Shown in pieces: positions 63,101 through 64,000 of a DNA stretch of 64,000 nt. The translations under genes were made by a program, and so were the position numbers. Within the stretch, counting starts at the first letter, position 1; each line of letters opens with the position of its first letter. The notes below the pieces were generated by a model. It was not told the DNA's origin, did no database searches, and saw only the letters and a list, made by a program, of their open reading frames with translations. Location: positions 1-64,000 of the forward strand of contig NZ_BAFR01000035.1 of assembly GCF_000308435.1 (NCBI RefSeq). Reading direction: 5' to 3'. Source of the stretch: Nocardia araoensis NBRC 100135 (lineage in GTDB: Bacteria > Actinomycetota > Actinomycetes > Mycobacteriales > Mycobacteriaceae).

Positions 63101-63644
63101 GGCGACGGTGCAACGCGTCTGGGATGCCGAGCGCCGGGTCACCGACCGTACGGAGTTCAGCGAGCAGGTTGCGCGCGGGCTGTACAAGTTCACGGCATAC
63201 AAGGACGAGTACGAGGTGGCGCGACGGCTCACCGATCCGGCGTTCCTGGCCGAGGTCGCCGCGCAGGTACCCGAGGGGGCGAACCTCACCTATCGGCTGC
63301 ACCCGCCGGTCCTGCGCGCGCTGGGACGCAAGGACAAGATCGGGATGGGGCCGGGCAGCCACTTCGCACTCCGCCTGCTGGCCAAGGGAAAGCGCTTGCG
63401 TGGCACGAAGTTCGACCCGTTCGGATACGCGCATGTGCGGCGCGTGGAACGCGAGTTGCGCGCCCACTACACCGCGATGGTGACGGACCTCGCCGAGGCG
63501 CTCGACCGGTCCGGCTACGACCGCGCCGTACGGGCGGCCGCGCTCCACGACGTGGTGCGCGGCTACGAGGACATCAAACTCGCCGGCGTGGCGGTCTATG
63601 CCGAACGTGTGCGGGAGCTGGGTATCGAGCCGCCGCGCTGCTAG
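60171..63644 (+). CDS. Indolepyruvate ferredoxin oxidoreductase, fused alpha-beta type
   Basis: 1157 residues. The N-terminal 2-oxoacid oxidoreductase part begins VVLTGVQAIARQLVEQ, with FVSGYQGSPLGGVDKML for the pyrimidine domain. The thiamine-diphosphate region includes GGGIGCHTLVTMSGR and GEGAQWIGQAPFTD. A cysteine-rich iron-sulfur segment lies around residues 630-690 (VCEGCGDCGVQSNC and SCNTDYSCLKGDC). The gamma-like domain starts IGGTGIVTVNQVLATAA at about residue 725. Decarboxylates aryl- or branched 2-oxoacids to acyl-CoA with ferredoxin as acceptor. It stands alone, with no ferredoxin gene beside it. Confidence 0.92.
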   Translation: MTELADRDLIAAPYDLADRYRVGSGTVVLTGVQAIARQLVEQHVRDLRAGRRVGTFVSGYQGSPLGGVDKMLSGMPAVLAEHDISFVPGLNEELAATSVWGSQADLPAGAATHDGVVGVWYGKGPGLDRATDALRHANMYGVNPRGGVLLLVGDDPAAKSSTVPAVSERSLAAMNIPVLFPRNAREIITMGLHGVALSRASGCLVALKIVADVADGAWTVDGSVGDLDIVVPEIDWEGQRFHYRQRPMAAPADSLLAEADLYGPRWELVRAYSTRNGLDVIEVHPARATIGIAATGTAFDAVRQALIDLGADDDALYSAGIRLLRIGMPYPVAPDRVREFAAGLDRLIVVEDKTAFIETQIRDILYGVAGAPEILGKRDHTGRPLFGADGELTSGRIAAPLRRVLDGYLELKRPLPQPLSLSVLPAQRAAYFCSGCPHNRSTAVPEGSLAGGGIGCHTLVTMSGRADSKVVGLTQMGGEGAQWIGQAPFTDVPHLFQNIGDGTYFHSGQLAVQACVAAGVNITFKLLHNDVVAMTGAQHAEGALTVPMLTRKLAVEGVRRIIVCADEPERYRKRDLAPGTLLWHRDRLDEAQRALREIPGVTVLIYDQHCAADARRQRKRGALPARRTRVVINEAVCEGCGDCGVQSNCLSVQPVDTEFGRKTRIDQTSCNTDYSCLKGDCPAFVTVELPDPAERKPRRAGRVPQPPLLPELAHEPPTTTQNVFLAGIGGTGIVTVNQVLATAAMRAGYEVASLDQIGMSQKAGPVVSHLRFAVGALEPANRLAPASADCIVAFDLLAATDNKNLAYGRAATTVSVASTSKTPTGDMVYDRSVTYPDEAALLRRLEQVSRSVRSFDALAAAQALFGNTAAANFLLVGAAYELGGLRLPGAAIEEAIEINGVAVDANLAAFRWGRVAIARPEEFAAATTRRTAEPTPVAVPADLFDGLTATGETRRLVELRAVELIGFQSAAVARDYVATVQRVWDAERRVTDRTEFSEQVARGLYKFTAYKDEYEVARRLTDPAFLAEVAAQVPEGANLTYRLHPPVLRALGRKDKIGMGPGSHFALRLLAKGKRLRGTKFDPFGYAHVRRVERELRAHYTAMVTDLAEALDRSGYDRAVRAAALHDVVRGYEDIKLAGVAVYAERVRELGIEPPRC

Positions 63645-63783
63645 CTGGTGCCATGCCGGTGGTCGGAGCGCCGCGCGGGCGCTGCCCGGATCGATGCCCC
63701 GGCATTTCGCCGCGATCCGAGTTCGGTGTGCGCCTGGTGAGCTGGCGGACTCGGAGAAGTGTGGGCTGCGGTCGCCGGACGCC

Positions 63784-64000
63784 TCACCCTGCGTAGCCGG
63801 TCACCTTGCCGATCCACGCGATGAAATCCGCGGCGTCCTCGTTGCTGCCGTGCCCCGCGTCCCAGTACATCGCGGCGTCGACCTGGTCGCCCAGATTCGC
63901 CAGGCTCGCGGCGAGATTGCCCACGATGGTCAGCGACGCGTCGGTGTCCTTGGTGCCGACGCGAATCCACCAGTGTTTCGCTCGGGCGGGATTCCGCTGC
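63784..64000 (-). CDS. Alpha/beta hydrolase C-terminus (tannase-like), partial
   Basis: Only the last 71 codons are inside the window. They read AKHWWIRVGTKDTDASLTIV, then MYWDAGHGSNEDAADFIAWI and a TGA stop. The His in WDAGHG is the expected catalytic His. Spacing and ending resemble subtype B tannase/feruloyl-esterase-like hydrolases (KHWxIRxG, then GHxxxE and FIAW). The start lies beyond 64000. Confidence 0.6.
   Translation of the reverse strand, partial: QRNPARAKHWWIRVGTKDTDASLTIVGNLAASLANLGDQVDAAMYWDAGHGSNEDAADFIAWIGKVTGYAG

Noticed and set aside
61512..63548. A 678-codon minus-strand frame inside the oxidoreductase gene
   Set aside because: Shadow of the long fused oxidoreductase on the plus strand; no motif of its own.

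Overview
The window looks like a high-GC Nocardia, or a very close relative in the Nocardiaceae. The evidence is the strong bias to G/C in third codon positions, frequent GTG starts, WXG100/EspC-type secretion substrates, and a long block (about 20.8-55.3 kb) whose gene order follows the Mycobacterium tuberculosis lhr-nei-glpD2-lpdA-Rv3304-amiA1-amiB1-deoD-pmmB-upp-Rv3311-add-deoA-cdd-sdhCDAB neighbourhood. That comparison is from memory; no search was run.

Region 1 (1-16.8 kb, minus strand) is the unusual part. It is a three-gene cassette: a WXG100-like protein with a C-terminal degenerate metalloprotease-like domain, a YbaB/EbfC-like protein, and one uninterrupted giant reading frame of at least 4775 codons that runs off the low-coordinate edge. 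I translated most of the giant by hand. It has a CpnT-like WXG100 N-terminus with hydrophobic segments, a long disordered linker, a coiled coil, a complete SecA-like motor (MKTGEGKT, IDEFD and a SecA-type motif VI region), a zincin domain with HEMGH, repeated helical modules resembling sigma-70 region 2, two LacI-like helix-turn-helix units, and an array of at least 13 LuxR/GerE-type helix-turn-helix units. I know of no described system with this combination.

Region 2 (17-20.8 kb) is a small accessory block. It holds a Nudix hydrolase, a translationally coupled XRE regulator plus phosphotransferase-fold kinase, and three overlapping tiny genes. A decayed copy of the end of the last tiny gene lies on the other side of the kinase/regulator pair.

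Region 3 (20.8-34.7 kb) is core metabolism: succinate dehydrogenase (sdhCDAB), then pyrimidine and purine salvage (cdd, deoA, add, upp, pmmB, deoD). A second WXG100/EspC-type cassette (29.5-31.7 kb) with its own pair of YbaB-like genes interrupts the salvage genes.

Region 4 (34.8-50 kb) carries an enoyl-CoA hydratase, the M20 amidohydrolase pair amiB1-amiA1, which lies between two inverted copies of an extragenic repeat, a gamma-glutamylcyclotransferase-like gene, lpdA, two exported or membrane-anchored proteins, an aminotransferase, glycerol use (glpK, glpD) and a divergent TetR/oxidoreductase pair.

Region 5 (49.5-64 kb) has DNA repair (Nei-type glycosylase and Lhr helicase), a histidine phosphatase with an atypical active-site motif, a coupled patatin/short-chain dehydrogenase pair, a secreted lipase, a lipoprotein, a fused indolepyruvate ferredoxin oxidoreductase, and the 3' end of an alpha/beta hydrolase. 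No tRNA, rRNA, CRISPR array or insertion sequence was recognised.
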